Part shown: one piece after another, positions 1 to 7,970 of the stretch
How the letters are laid out: every line of letters starts with the position of its first letter
Position numbering within the stretch: position 1 is the first letter of the stretch
Origin: Burkholderia sp. WP9
GTDB taxonomy: Bacteria > Pseudomonadota > Gammaproteobacteria > Burkholderiales > Burkholderiaceae
NCBI RefSeq assembly: GCF_900104795.1
Contig: NZ_FNTG01000002.1
Coordinates: forward strand, 2,480,001-2,544,000
Reading direction: 5' to 3'
Length of the DNA: 64,000 nt
Notes under the pieces: model-generated
Told to the model about the DNA's origin: nothing
Databases searched by the model: none
What the model saw: the letters and a program-made list of their open reading frames with translations, nothing else
Position numbers and translations under genes: made by a program

Positions 1-546
1 GTTGAAGAAAGCGTGAAAGGCCAGACCTCGATCAACGCCGAGATGCCGCTCATGATCATCGCCGTTCTGACCTTGTTGATGATCCAGCTAAAGAGCTTCT
101 CGCGGACCTTTATCGTCGTGTTGACCGCACCGCTCGGGCTGATCGGCGTCGTGGCTGCGCTGCTGCTGTTCGGCAAGCCCTTCGGCTTTGTCGCGTTGCT
201 CGGCGTGATCGCCATGTTCGGCATCATCATGCGCAACTCCGTGATCCTGGTCGATCAGATCGATCAGGACATCGCGGCGGGGCATGGGCGCTTCGACGCG
301 ATTGTCGGTGCGACCGTGCGGCGCTTCCGCCCGATCATGCTGACGGCCGCCGCCGCCGTGCTCGCCTTGATTCCGCTGCTGCGCTCGGCGTTTTTCGGGC
401 CCATGGCGACCGCGTTGATGGGCGGGATCACGATCGCCACCTTACTGACGGTGTTCTTCCTGCCGGCTCTCTACGCGACGTGCTTCAGGGTCCAGCGCGA
501 CGAACGCGGGATGCAGCCGGTCGTCGTCGAGCACACGGAGATTTGA
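1..546 (+). CDS. RND-family efflux pump inner-membrane subunit, C-terminal part (gene starts before the window)
   Basis: This is the last ~181 residues of a proton-driven AcrB/HAE1-type multidrug exporter of the inner membrane. Reading frame 1 is open from the first base, so the true start lies outside the window. The segment shows the last transmembrane helices: hydrophobic runs around MPLMIIAVLTLLMI, FIVVLTAPLGLIGVVAALLLF and GVIAMFGIIMRNSVILVDQI, then the conserved R-x-RPIMLTA loop and a final helix ending LPALYATCF. GIIMRNSVILVD followed by RPIMLTAAAAVLALIPL is a family hallmark. The next gene begins two bases after the stop and encodes the matching outer-membrane channel. The substrate cannot be told from this fragment. 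Confidence 0.93.
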   Translation, partial: VEESVKGQTSINAEMPLMIIAVLTLLMIQLKSFSRTFIVVLTAPLGLIGVVAALLLFGKPFGFVALLGVIAMFGIIMRNSVILVDQIDQDIAAGHGRFDAIVGATVRRFRPIMLTAAAAVLALIPLLRSAFFGPMATALMGGITIATLLTVFFLPALYATCFRVQRDERGMQPVVVEHTEI

Positions 547-548
547 AG

Positions 549-2012
549 ATGAAGTTTGCCCATAAGACATCCGTTGTCGCCGTCGCTATGGCGCTCGCGC
601 TAACGGCTTGCTCGTTCGGCCCCGGCGGCGAACCCCCAGTGATGCCTTCGCCAACGCATTACGGCGCGCAGGCGCAGGCGTCCGGGACGGTCGTGGCAAA
701 TGGCGTCGCGCAGCAGTTCGATATCGGTTCGACGGCAGTGCCGCAATGGTGGCGGCTGTACCGGTCGGACGCGCTCGATGCGCTGGTCGAGGAAGGTCTG
801 CGCAACAGCCCGACGCTTGCGGCGACGCAGCGCACGCTTTCGGCCGCACAAGAGGAATTGCGCGCGCAGGTCGGTTCGTCCACGCTGCCTTCGATCGACG
901 CCGCCGCGCAGATCGAGCGGGCGCGTTCACCGGTCGTGCCCGGCATTGGTCCAACCGAGGTCCGGTACAACTTTTTCGCCGGGCAGATTCAGGCGCATTA
1001 CACCTTCGACCTTTTCGGTGCGACGCGCTACGCCAACGCGGCGGCTGCCGCCCGTGTGAACGTGCAGGGCTATGAACTCGAAGCGGCCCGGCGTGCGCTC
1101 GCCGCGAACATCGTCGGCACGGCGATCGATGTGGCGGCGCTCGATCGTCAGATCGCTCTCACCGAACGGCTCATTGCCGTGGCGAGCGAAACGGCGAATG
1201 AGGACCAGCAACGCTACACGCTCGGATCGCTCACGCACGTGCAGGCGCTGAACTCGAAGGACGACGCGGAGTCGATCGCGGCCAGTCTGCCGCCCTTGCG
1301 GCAGCAGTGCGCCACAGCCGTCCACGCGCTGGCGGTGCTGATGGGGCGTACGCCGGACGACGCACCGGCCGTTCCCGACCTCGACAGCCTGTCTTTGCCC
1401 GACCACGTGCCGGTCGCCGTGCCATCGGATCTTTTGCGTTCGCGCCCTGACATTCTGGCGGCCGACGCCGCAGTGAAAGCGGCTGCGGCCGACGTCGGCG
1501 CCGCGACCGCGCAGCTCTTTCCGAGCCTGTCATTGACAGCCGCGATGGGCCGCGGTGGCTTTAGCTGGCCGATGCTGCTCTCAGGCGCGGGCGGACTGTG
1601 GGCGATCGGGGCGGGTCTGTCGCAACCGATCTTTCATGGTGGGGCGTTGTTGGCGCAGCGCAGGGCCTCGATCGAGTCATACGACGCCGCGGTTCTCCAT
1701 TACAAGTCGACGGTTCTGTCGGCATTCAAGGATGTCGCGGATTCGCTTGCCGCGCTGGAGAACGACGCGCAGGCGCTGGCGTCTACCGAACGAGCGGCGC
1801 AGGCAGCCCGTGCGGCCTTCGACGAAACCGCGTCGCGCGCCCGCCTCGGTTCCCTGCCGTCCACGGCGCAGCATGCCAGCGAGCAGCGATTTCTCACTGC
1901 GCAGCTGGGCGCCGTGCGCGCCGGAAGCCAGCGCATGACCGATACCGTCACACTGTTCCAGGCGATGGGCGAATTGCCGTCTGCTCAGCAGCACGTGACG
2001 TCAAAAGAGTGA
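549..2012 (+). CDS. RND efflux outer-membrane channel lipoprotein (OprM/NodT family)
   Basis: This is the trimeric outer-membrane channel that completes a tripartite RND pump. The 487-residue length fits the family. I place the start at the ATG giving MKFAHKTSVV, because it yields a lipoprotein signal peptide with lipobox LTAC (acylated Cys21) and follows the pump stop by two bases; longer in-frame starts would cover the pump gene and bury the signal. Two repeated outer-membrane efflux protein domains follow. Typical motifs are visible: PQWWRLYRSDALDALVEEGL near the N-terminus and VPSDLLRSRPDILAADAAV at the second repeat. It is surely co-transcribed with the pump subunit just upstream. Confidence 0.93.
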   Translation: MKFAHKTSVVAVAMALALTACSFGPGGEPPVMPSPTHYGAQAQASGTVVANGVAQQFDIGSTAVPQWWRLYRSDALDALVEEGLRNSPTLAATQRTLSAAQEELRAQVGSSTLPSIDAAAQIERARSPVVPGIGPTEVRYNFFAGQIQAHYTFDLFGATRYANAAAAARVNVQGYELEAARRALAANIVGTAIDVAALDRQIALTERLIAVASETANEDQQRYTLGSLTHVQALNSKDDAESIAASLPPLRQQCATAVHALAVLMGRTPDDAPAVPDLDSLSLPDHVPVAVPSDLLRSRPDILAADAAVKAAAADVGAATAQLFPSLSLTAAMGRGGFSWPMLLSGAGGLWAIGAGLSQPIFHGGALLAQRRASIESYDAAVLHYKSTVLSAFKDVADSLAALENDAQALASTERAAQAARAAFDETASRARLGSLPSTAQHASEQRFLTAQLGAVRAGSQRMTDTVTLFQAMGELPSAQQHVTSKE

Positions 2013-2023
2013 CGCGTCCCGGC

Positions 2024-3403
2024 ATGGAACATCGGAACCTGATTGCCTGCCACGAATGTGACCTCCTTTTCCGCAAGCCGCCGCGCCTGGGTGGGTTGGT
2101 TGCACGGTGTCAGCGGTGCGGTGCGGGTTTCAAAGGACTGCATCGCAGTGGTCCGTCGCTCGAGACGATCTGCGCTTTGACCGTCGCTGCGTTGATTACT
2201 TTTGTGATTGCGCAGGCGTTCCCGGTACTACGGCTGGAGACAAACGGGATCGGCTCGCAGACCACGCTGTTTGGTGCAGTGCAATCGCTGTGGGGCGAAC
2301 ACATGCGTGTCGTCGCATGCATGGTGTTCTGTTCGTCGATGCTGTTTCCGCTGACGGAGTTGCTCGCCGTTCTTTACCTGCTGGTTCCCGTTCTGATGGG
2401 TAAACGGCCGTCCGGCTTCAATCGGGTCATTCGCCTCATTCAATTCGTTCGACCGTGGGGAATGATCGAGGTATTCATGCTCGGGGTGTTCATCACGATC
2501 GTGAAAATGGTAAGCATCGCGCAGGTGATTCCGGGGCCGGGCCTGTTTGCATTCGGCGCATTGACCGTGATGCTGGCTATCGTTGCCGCGTTCGACCCTG
2601 CCGTGTTGTGGGAGGTTTGCGACGAAATGAAAATTCGTCGGCGCGCCGACATTGCCCGGTCGAGCGTGAGTGACAGCCGCGTTGTGCCGGGTGACACCTC
2701 CGGCTCGCCGGAAACAGGAGCCACGGGTGATGTCTCGGCAAGACATGCAGGACTTCTCGCGTGTCATACCTGCGGCCTGGTTCAGACGGCAATCGCGCAT
2801 CAGCCGCATCAGCACTGTTCGCGTTGTGACTCGCTGCTGCACGAGCGCCGTCCGCACAGTGTGACGCGTTCGCTGAGTCTGCTTGTCGCCGCAGCGATCG
2901 TCTATATTCCGGCGAATCTTTTGCCGATCATGCATGCCTCGTCGCTCGGCCGCTCAGAGGACGACACGATTCTCGGCGGCGTCGGCTACTTCTGGAGCTC
3001 GGGAGACTGGCCGCTCGCGGTCGTTATCTTCGTGGCGAGCGTCATGGTGCCAATGCTCAAACTCACGGTTCTCGCACTGCTGACCTTGACTGCTCGCCGG
3101 GGTTCGGACTGGCGCCCGCTCGAACGCGCGAAGCTGTTTCGTATTGTCGAGCGGGTTGGCCGGTGGTCGATGCTCGATGTCTTCGTTGTTGCACTCACGG
3201 TTGCCCTGGTGCACTTCGGCTCCTTTGCCTTCGTTACCGCGGGTCCGGGCGCGCTCGCTTTCGGGGCGGTCGTGATCCTCACCATGCTGGCATCGCATCA
3301 GTTCGACCCACGGCTCACCTGGGACAACGTCCGTCGCGCACAACCGCATTCCGAGGACGTCGAATCCGCACGGGTTCGTAGCTCCGTCGCCCCCATAAAC
3401 TGA
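2024..3403 (+). CDS. pqiA: Paraquat-inducible protein A (PqiA), integral membrane partner of an MCE lipid-transport system
   Basis: PqiA is an inner-membrane protein working with the MCE tunnel PqiB and lipoprotein PqiC, thought to move lipids between the membranes. The ~459 residues hold two PqiA domains, each opening with a zinc-ribbon-like pair of CxxC motifs: C9/C12 and C29/C32 in the first half, CHTC (from residue 247) and CSRC in the second. Each is followed by about four hydrophobic helices, for example TICALTVAALITFVIAQAFPV and VVIFVASVMVPMLKLTVLALL. I chose ATG 2024; an in-frame GTG at 2009 overlaps the preceding efflux-gene stop and is an alternative. pqiB follows after 24 bases, so the three pqi genes form one unit, possibly continuing the efflux operon. 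Confidence 0.9.
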   Translation: MEHRNLIACHECDLLFRKPPRLGGLVARCQRCGAGFKGLHRSGPSLETICALTVAALITFVIAQAFPVLRLETNGIGSQTTLFGAVQSLWGEHMRVVACMVFCSSMLFPLTELLAVLYLLVPVLMGKRPSGFNRVIRLIQFVRPWGMIEVFMLGVFITIVKMVSIAQVIPGPGLFAFGALTVMLAIVAAFDPAVLWEVCDEMKIRRRADIARSSVSDSRVVPGDTSGSPETGATGDVSARHAGLLACHTCGLVQTAIAHQPHQHCSRCDSLLHERRPHSVTRSLSLLVAAAIVYIPANLLPIMHASSLGRSEDDTILGGVGYFWSSGDWPLAVVIFVASVMVPMLKLTVLALLTLTARRGSDWRPLERAKLFRIVERVGRWSMLDVFVVALTVALVHFGSFAFVTAGPGALAFGAVVILTMLASHQFDPRLTWDNVRRAQPHSEDVESARVRSSVAPIN

Positions 3404-3427
3404 AATCAGCAACACTATTCTCTAGCG

Positions 3428-5023
3428 ATGCATCTTCCTGATCTACCCCTTCCCGACATCAAACCACGAAAACGCTGGCTTCCCTCGTTGATCTGGTTGG
3501 TCCCCCTGATCTCGGCGTTGATCGGCATTGCGCTGGTAGCCCGATCCATTTCCGAAAAGGGGCCAGTGGTCACGGTTTCGTTCAATAACGCAGACGGAAT
3601 GGAGGCAGGCAAAACGAAGGTCAAGTACAAGGATGTCGAAATCGGCTCCGTTCAGGCCATTACGCTGACGAAAAACCTCCAGCAAGTGATGGTAAAAATT
3701 CAACTCACCAGGGAGGCAGAAAAATTCGCGACACAAGGCACGCGTTTCTGGGTGGTCCGCCCGCGCGTGGGGGCCAACGGCATTTCGGGCCTCGGTACTT
3801 TGCTTTCCGGTGCGTACATCGGCGTCGACATCGGGCAATCGTCAGAGCGACGGACGGAGTTTGTCGGACTCGAGAATCCTCCCATCGTCACCAGCGGCCA
3901 ACCGGGGCACCAGTACACGCTGCGAGGGGATTCGTTGGGGTCGGTCGATATTGGTGCACCTGTCTTTTACCGTCGTGTGCAGGTGGGCCAGGTGGTCGGC
4001 TTTTCACTCGACCCGCACGGCTCGGGCGTGATCGTGAACGTCTTCGTCAATGCGCCATTCGATCAGTATGTCGGGACGAACACTCGCTGGTGGCATGCGA
4101 GCGGTGTCGATCTTCGGCTCGACTCGAGCGGGCTCAAGATCAACACGCAGTCACTGGCCACAGTGGTCGTGGGAGGTCTCGCGTTTCAGTCACCGCCGGG
4201 TCAGGACGCCGGACAACAGGCCGCTGACAAGGCGGTGTTTCGACTCGCGGCGGACGAGTCGGACGCGATGCGCGAGCCGGACGGACAACCACTCAATGTG
4301 GTGATGCGATTCAACCAGTCGCTGCGCGGATTGTCCGTTGGCGCACCTGTGGACCTGCGCGGCATTGCATTGGGTCAGGTGACGGAGATTGGTATTGAAT
4401 ACAGCGAAATGGACAAGAGTTTCAGCATGAAGGTCTCGATGGCACTTTATCCCGACCGGCTCAGCCGGCGCAGCAGGGAGGCGCTACCGGCCCCCAACAC
4501 GCCAGGTGGGCATGAGCTGCTTCAGCACCTCGTGATGGAAGGGTTGCGTGGCCAGTTGCGAACCGGCAACCTTTTGACCGGGCAACTCTATGTGGCGCTG
4601 GACATGTTCCCGAAAGCCCCGCGTGCGACCGTGGATGTGCATCAGAACCCGATCGAATTGCCGACCGTGCCTAACACGCTTGACGAACTGCAGGTGCAGA
4701 TCGCGGACATTGCCAGGAAACTGAACCAGGTGCCGTTCGACAAGATCGGCGCCAACCTGAATGGCGCGCTGGAAAATGCCAACAAGCTGTTCGGTCATCT
4801 GGATACGGAGGTTGTTCCACAGGCTCGGGATACGTTGGCGGCAGCGCAGCGGACGTTCGGAACCGCTGAGGCGACGCTTCAGCAGGCGGCGCCGTTGCAA
4901 TCGGATGTGCAGTATGCGATGCAGGAACTGACCCGTACGCTGCAGTCTCTCAACGCACTCGCGGATTATCTGGAACGTCATCCCCAGGCGCTTCTGTTCG
5001 GCAAGAAAGGAGACCGGCCGTGA
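3428..5023 (+). CDS. pqiB: PqiB, membrane-anchored protein with three MCE (MlaD) domains
   Basis: PqiB forms stacked hexameric rings and a needle across the periplasm for lipid transport. The 531-residue protein has one transmembrane helix near residues 19-39 (LIWLVPLISALIGIALVA) and then MCE repeats. The first begins near residue 46 (VVTVSFNNADGMEAGKTKVKYKDVEIG), the second near residue 160 and the third near residue 290 (LNVVMRFNQSLRGLSVGAPVDLRGIALG). The tail is predicted helical. The length matches E. coli PqiB. The stop overlaps the start of the next gene (GTGA), so translation of PqiB and the lipoprotein is probably coupled. No clear Shine-Dalgarno sequence precedes the ATG. Confidence 0.9.
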   Translation: MHLPDLPLPDIKPRKRWLPSLIWLVPLISALIGIALVARSISEKGPVVTVSFNNADGMEAGKTKVKYKDVEIGSVQAITLTKNLQQVMVKIQLTREAEKFATQGTRFWVVRPRVGANGISGLGTLLSGAYIGVDIGQSSERRTEFVGLENPPIVTSGQPGHQYTLRGDSLGSVDIGAPVFYRRVQVGQVVGFSLDPHGSGVIVNVFVNAPFDQYVGTNTRWWHASGVDLRLDSSGLKINTQSLATVVVGGLAFQSPPGQDAGQQAADKAVFRLAADESDAMREPDGQPLNVVMRFNQSLRGLSVGAPVDLRGIALGQVTEIGIEYSEMDKSFSMKVSMALYPDRLSRRSREALPAPNTPGGHELLQHLVMEGLRGQLRTGNLLTGQLYVALDMFPKAPRATVDVHQNPIELPTVPNTLDELQVQIADIARKLNQVPFDKIGANLNGALENANKLFGHLDTEVVPQARDTLAAAQRTFGTAEATLQQAAPLQSDVQYAMQELTRTLQSLNALADYLERHPQALLFGKKGDRP

Positions 5024-5724
5024 CTCTGCTTCAGTCTTATTCGCTGCGCGCTTTCGTTCGTGTGGCGGCGGCAATCAGTCTCGCTGCTCTGGCGGCGTGT
5101 GGTTCTCCGCCGAGCCGGTTCTACACGCTCGACGCCGGCGGCGGTTTGCCCACGGCGGATCGCACGGCAAGCCCCGCCGTTCTGATCGATATGCGGCCCG
5201 TTACAGTGCCTTCCGCGCTGGCGAGGAGCCAATTTGTCGTTCAGGTGAATGCCACTCAGGTCAAGGTGCTGGAGCACGATCGCTGGGCGTCGCCGCTGCC
5301 GGATGAAATCCGCACCGCAGTGCTGGCAATGGTGACCCGGCAGTCGGGTGCGCTCGACGTGCACGGGATGGCGCGCACGGACGAGGTTCCGCTGTACCGC
5401 ATTTCGGTGCAAGTGCAGCGCTTTGAGACGTGGCCTGGGTCGCACGTACTGATTGAAGCTGTATGGAGCATACAGCCGTCAAATGGTCAGGAAACGATGA
5501 CCTGCCACAGCATAGCCAGCCAGCCGGTCTCAGCTGGCTATGATGCGATCGCAGATGGGCATCGGCAGGCGTTGCAACGAATCTCTACGCAGATTGCGCG
5601 GGGCCTCCGCGAGCTTGGCATGACATCAGCATTGCACGGGAGCCGGCAAGCGGTGACACGCCCGGCATCCTGCCCGTTGATGGCCTATGCTGAAGCGGGG
5701 ATCGGGGTGACCCGACGCCCCTGA
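5020..5724 (+). CDS. pqiC: PqiC-like outer-membrane lipoprotein (ABC-type transport auxiliary family)
   Basis: PqiC is the outer-membrane lipoprotein that docks with PqiB. The start is the GTG overlapping the PqiB stop codon. The product has a lipoprotein signal peptide with lipobox LAAC and acylated Cys27, followed by the family pattern PPSRFYTLDAG. Further family features are VDMRPVTVPSALARSQFVVQ-like sequence and a predicted beta-sheet domain. At 234 residues it is a little longer than E. coli PqiC; the last ~30 residues (after ELGMTSALHGS) look like an unstructured extension. Gene order pqiA-pqiB-pqiC is the classical one. Confidence 0.85.
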   Translation: MTLLQSYSLRAFVRVAAAISLAALAACGSPPSRFYTLDAGGGLPTADRTASPAVLIDMRPVTVPSALARSQFVVQVNATQVKVLEHDRWASPLPDEIRTAVLAMVTRQSGALDVHGMARTDEVPLYRISVQVQRFETWPGSHVLIEAVWSIQPSNGQETMTCHSIASQPVSAGYDAIADGHRQALQRISTQIARGLRELGMTSALHGSRQAVTRPASCPLMAYAEAGIGVTRRP

Positions 5725-5745
5725 CAGTCCTTTTTCGCGTCCGCC

Positions 5746-6516
5746 TTATTCCGCCTCGACTTCCGCTTCGATGAGCGGCAACGCCCGCGTCGAAATCTTC
5801 TCAGCCTCCGCGCGCTTGAGCCCGAGTGTTTGCAAAAGCGTTGCTGCCGTACGCTCGGCAAAGTGTTCCCCGCTGAAGCCGAGTTCGTCGAGCAGCGCTG
5901 CCGCCGGCGCGCCAGGCGCGACGAAATTCAACTCGGCTGCGATTGCGGCAAGCACCGTACCACCCACCGAAAGAAAGCCGATGAAGGGGTCAGCGACCAC
6001 GAAGCGCTTGGCGGCGATGCCATTTCCAATGTCCCGCAATAGCCGCTGGCCCAACCCACGGCTCAGGATGTGCGCCGAAAAACCTTCGCGTATCAGGAAA
6101 CGTCCCCAGACGGGATCGCGCCGCGCTCGCATCAAGGTGTGGCGCATGGAGACGGAGATCACTTCCGCCGGATCGGACAGGCCGCCGGTGAGGCGATCGA
6201 GCATGTCGCCGAACTCCTCGAACACGTTGTCGACGAGCGTCGCGTAGATGGCTTCTTTCGACTCGAAGTGGTTGTAGAACGAACCGAAGCCCACGTCGGC
6301 GGCCTCGGTGATTTCGTTGATTGCAACGCCCTCCATGCCCTTGTCCGACATGAGCCTGAGCGCTGCGTCGAGGAGGCGCGCGCGCGTCTCACGTTTGCGG
6401 CGCGCTCCGCGCGGTTCGCGCTCCTCGGGAACTGGAGCCGGGGAATCGGAAGCCGCGGAAACGCGGGTCACACGGCCGGCGCGCTTAGGTGCAGGCCGGT
6501 TCAAAGAGTTCGCCAT
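5746..6516 (-). CDS. TetR-family transcriptional regulator
   Basis: This is a dimeric DNA-binding regulator released by a small ligand. I choose the ATG giving MANSLNRPAPK (256 residues); an upstream in-frame start adds 22 unlikely residues. A charged N-terminal tail precedes the TetR helix-turn-helix around residues 45-95, seen as RARLLDAALRLMSDKGMEGVAINEITEAADVGFGSFYNHFESKEAIYATLV. The C-terminal ligand domain contains MRHTLMRARRDPVWGRFLIREGFSAHILSRGLG. It lies divergent from the aromatic catabolism cluster and shares its promoter region, so it probably represses that cluster in answer to a pathway compound. Confidence 0.9.
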   Translation of the reverse strand: MANSLNRPAPKRAGRVTRVSAASDSPAPVPEEREPRGARRKRETRARLLDAALRLMSDKGMEGVAINEITEAADVGFGSFYNHFESKEAIYATLVDNVFEEFGDMLDRLTGGLSDPAEVISVSMRHTLMRARRDPVWGRFLIREGFSAHILSRGLGQRLLRDIGNGIAAKRFVVADPFIGFLSVGGTVLAAIAAELNFVAPGAPAAALLDELGFSGEHFAERTAATLLQTLGLKRAEAEKISTRALPLIEAEVEAE

Positions 6517-6558
6517 GACGAGTTCCAGTCTTTGCTCATGCCCAAGTATAGATTGAAA

Positions 6559-6599
6559 TGTCTCTATTGACAAAACTATCATCTATGACTTTAATGTCA
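6559..6599 (+). promoter_or_regulatory. Sigma70-type promoter with two operator-like palindromes, for the aromatic cluster
   Basis: TTGACA (6567-6572) and TTTAAT (6590-6595) are separated by exactly 17 bases, a near-consensus sigma70 promoter reading rightward. Two palindromes of the same 4-6-4 build overlie it: TGTC-N6-GACA (6559-6572) on the -35 box and TGAC-N6-GTCA (6586-6599) exactly framing the -10 box. This suits repression by the divergent TetR regulator. The predicted transcript start near 6602 leaves a ~265-base leader before the first cluster gene. Operator role is inference. Confidence 0.55.
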
Positions 6600-6715
6600 C
6601 AAAAGCGTGCGGCGACGCCAGATAAACAAATAGACAGACGGAGTGACAGTGGAGACAGGAGCAATCAACACTACCGGGCCGTTCGGCCCGCGCAACCCGG
6701 CTCAGCCGTCGGCGC

Positions 6716-6853
6716 ATGAGGTCGACCGTGCTGGGCCTGTTCGGCAGCGTGAATTCGCTCGGCAGCCTGAATGCCGATCCGAAGTTCGTTACGTCGAGTC
6801 TCATCGGCACGCGCCGGCTTTCAAAGCCGAATACGGCCATTCAAACCGTTTGA
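6716..6853 (+). CDS. Possible 45-residue leader ORF or gene fragment, unidentified
   Basis: This short reading frame (begins MRSTVLGLFGSVNSLG, ends NTAIQTV) lies inside the predicted long leader of the catabolic transcript and stops 13 bases before the next start codon. Its third codon positions are GC-rich, as in real genes here, and it has no recognisable family. It could be a leader peptide, a decayed 3' end of a lost gene, or chance. No good ribosome-binding site is seen. Confidence 0.2.
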   Translation: MRSTVLGLFGSVNSLGSLNADPKFVTSSLIGTRRLSKPNTAIQTV

Positions 6854-6866
6854 TTTCCGTCCTGCC

Positions 6867-7936
6867 ATGAAACAGACCACCGTACAGCCGGCCCGTCATC
6901 CCAATCCCACGACGAAAGCCTCGGCATTGACCTACCTGATATTCGATCGGCCGGATCTTGTGAAGGCCGAGGCATTTCTCAGTGATTTCGGTCTACGAAC
7001 CGTGTTGCGCAATGAAGAGCTTGTTTTGTTGCGAGGAACCGGCGCATCGCATTTTTGCTATGTGATCCAAAGGGCGCCGAAATCCCGGTTCGTCGGCCTT
7101 GGGCTGCAGGTCGACACCAAGGCCGAGCTCGATGCACTTGCAAGGCTGCCTGGCGCATCTGCGGTCGAACGATCGCAGTTGCCGGGCGGCGGCTATACCG
7201 TGCGGCTGACTGACCCTTCCGGTTTTCGCGTCGATGCGATATGGGATCAGGCGCCGGCTTCAGCGCTATTTCATCGGCCACCGTTGCCGTTCAATTCCGT
7301 GGACGCGGCCGTGCGCATTAACGGAACACAGCGGCCACCCGAATGTGCGCCGGAATCATCCGGCTTGGACATGTGGTGCTAGAACTCGTCGACTATCAGG
7401 AAACCTGCGCGTGGTACACGCAGCACTTCGGCTTCATTCCAAGCGACGTGCAGGTACTTCCCGATGGTTCCCCCGTCGTTGCGTTCATGCGGCTCGATCT
7501 TGGCGAACGGCCGGCCGATCACCATACGCTAGCGCTTGCACAAGGCTTTGTACCGACCTACAGCCATAGTGCGTACGAAGTCGTTGACGCTGACGCAATT
7601 GGCATGGGGCAGCGCGTGTTGCGCGACAAGGGCTGGACGCACGCGTGGGGGATCGGCCGGCATATCCTGGGTAGTCAGATTTTCGACTACTGGCAAGACC
7701 CGTGGGGCGACAAGCACGAACACTATTGCGACGGCGATCTTTTTACAGCCGACACGCCCGTGGGCGTGCATGCGGTGAGTCGCGAAGCGATGGCGCAGTG
7801 GGGACCGGCAATGCCACGCAGCTTCACCAAACCAAAATTCACGCCCGCGAGCATCGTGGCGCTCGTCAAGAACCTGCGTCGCAGCCCCGACCTGACGCTC
7901 TCCAAACTTCGCAGGCTGGCAAAGATTTTCGCCTGA
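6867..7936 (+). pseudogene. Type I extradiol ring-cleavage dioxygenase (VOC family), split by a one-base frameshift
   Basis: Read as one unit, this encodes a two-domain vicinal-oxygen-chelate protein of ~355 residues like BphC-type extradiol dioxygenases, which open catechol-like rings beside the hydroxyls using Fe(II). The N-terminal domain begins MKQTTVQPARHPN and runs through VDAAVRINGTQRPPECAPE. In that frame translation then goes astray and stops at 7382. The catalytic domain (GIIRLGHVVLELVDY onward) continues one frame away. Adding a single base in GGAATC (7352-7357) would restore the usual PPxxPxEIIRLGHVV linker. Either the gene is inactive, the read has an error, or both halves are made separately. 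It heads the cluster with an FAA hydrolase and a CoA ligase. Confidence 0.75.
7343..7936 (+). CDS. Catalytic C-terminal domain ORF of the frameshifted extradiol dioxygenase
   Basis: This 197-residue frame holds the complete metal site of a type I extradiol dioxygenase. Candidate ligands are His10 (RLGHVVLE), His75 (TYSHSAYEV) and Glu126 (DKHEHYCD), and the catalytic-acid position is His107 (GIGRHILGSQ). Their spacings of 65, 51 and 32 residues agree with those of BphC (64, 50 and 31 from H146/H210/E260/H241, recalled). The signature DYWQDPWGDKHE is intact. It could start on its own at ATG 7343, which overlaps the end of the N-terminal frame, but single-domain versions usually need pairing to be stable. 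The ring-cleavage substrate is unknown. Confidence 0.6.
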   Translation: MCAGIIRLGHVVLELVDYQETCAWYTQHFGFIPSDVQVLPDGSPVVAFMRLDLGERPADHHTLALAQGFVPTYSHSAYEVVDADAIGMGQRVLRDKGWTHAWGIGRHILGSQIFDYWQDPWGDKHEHYCDGDLFTADTPVGVHAVSREAMAQWGPAMPRSFTKPKFTPASIVALVKNLRRSPDLTLSKLRRLAKIFA

Positions 7937-7970
7937 ACCAATCCATTCCATAAGATCCGGAGATCTAACC

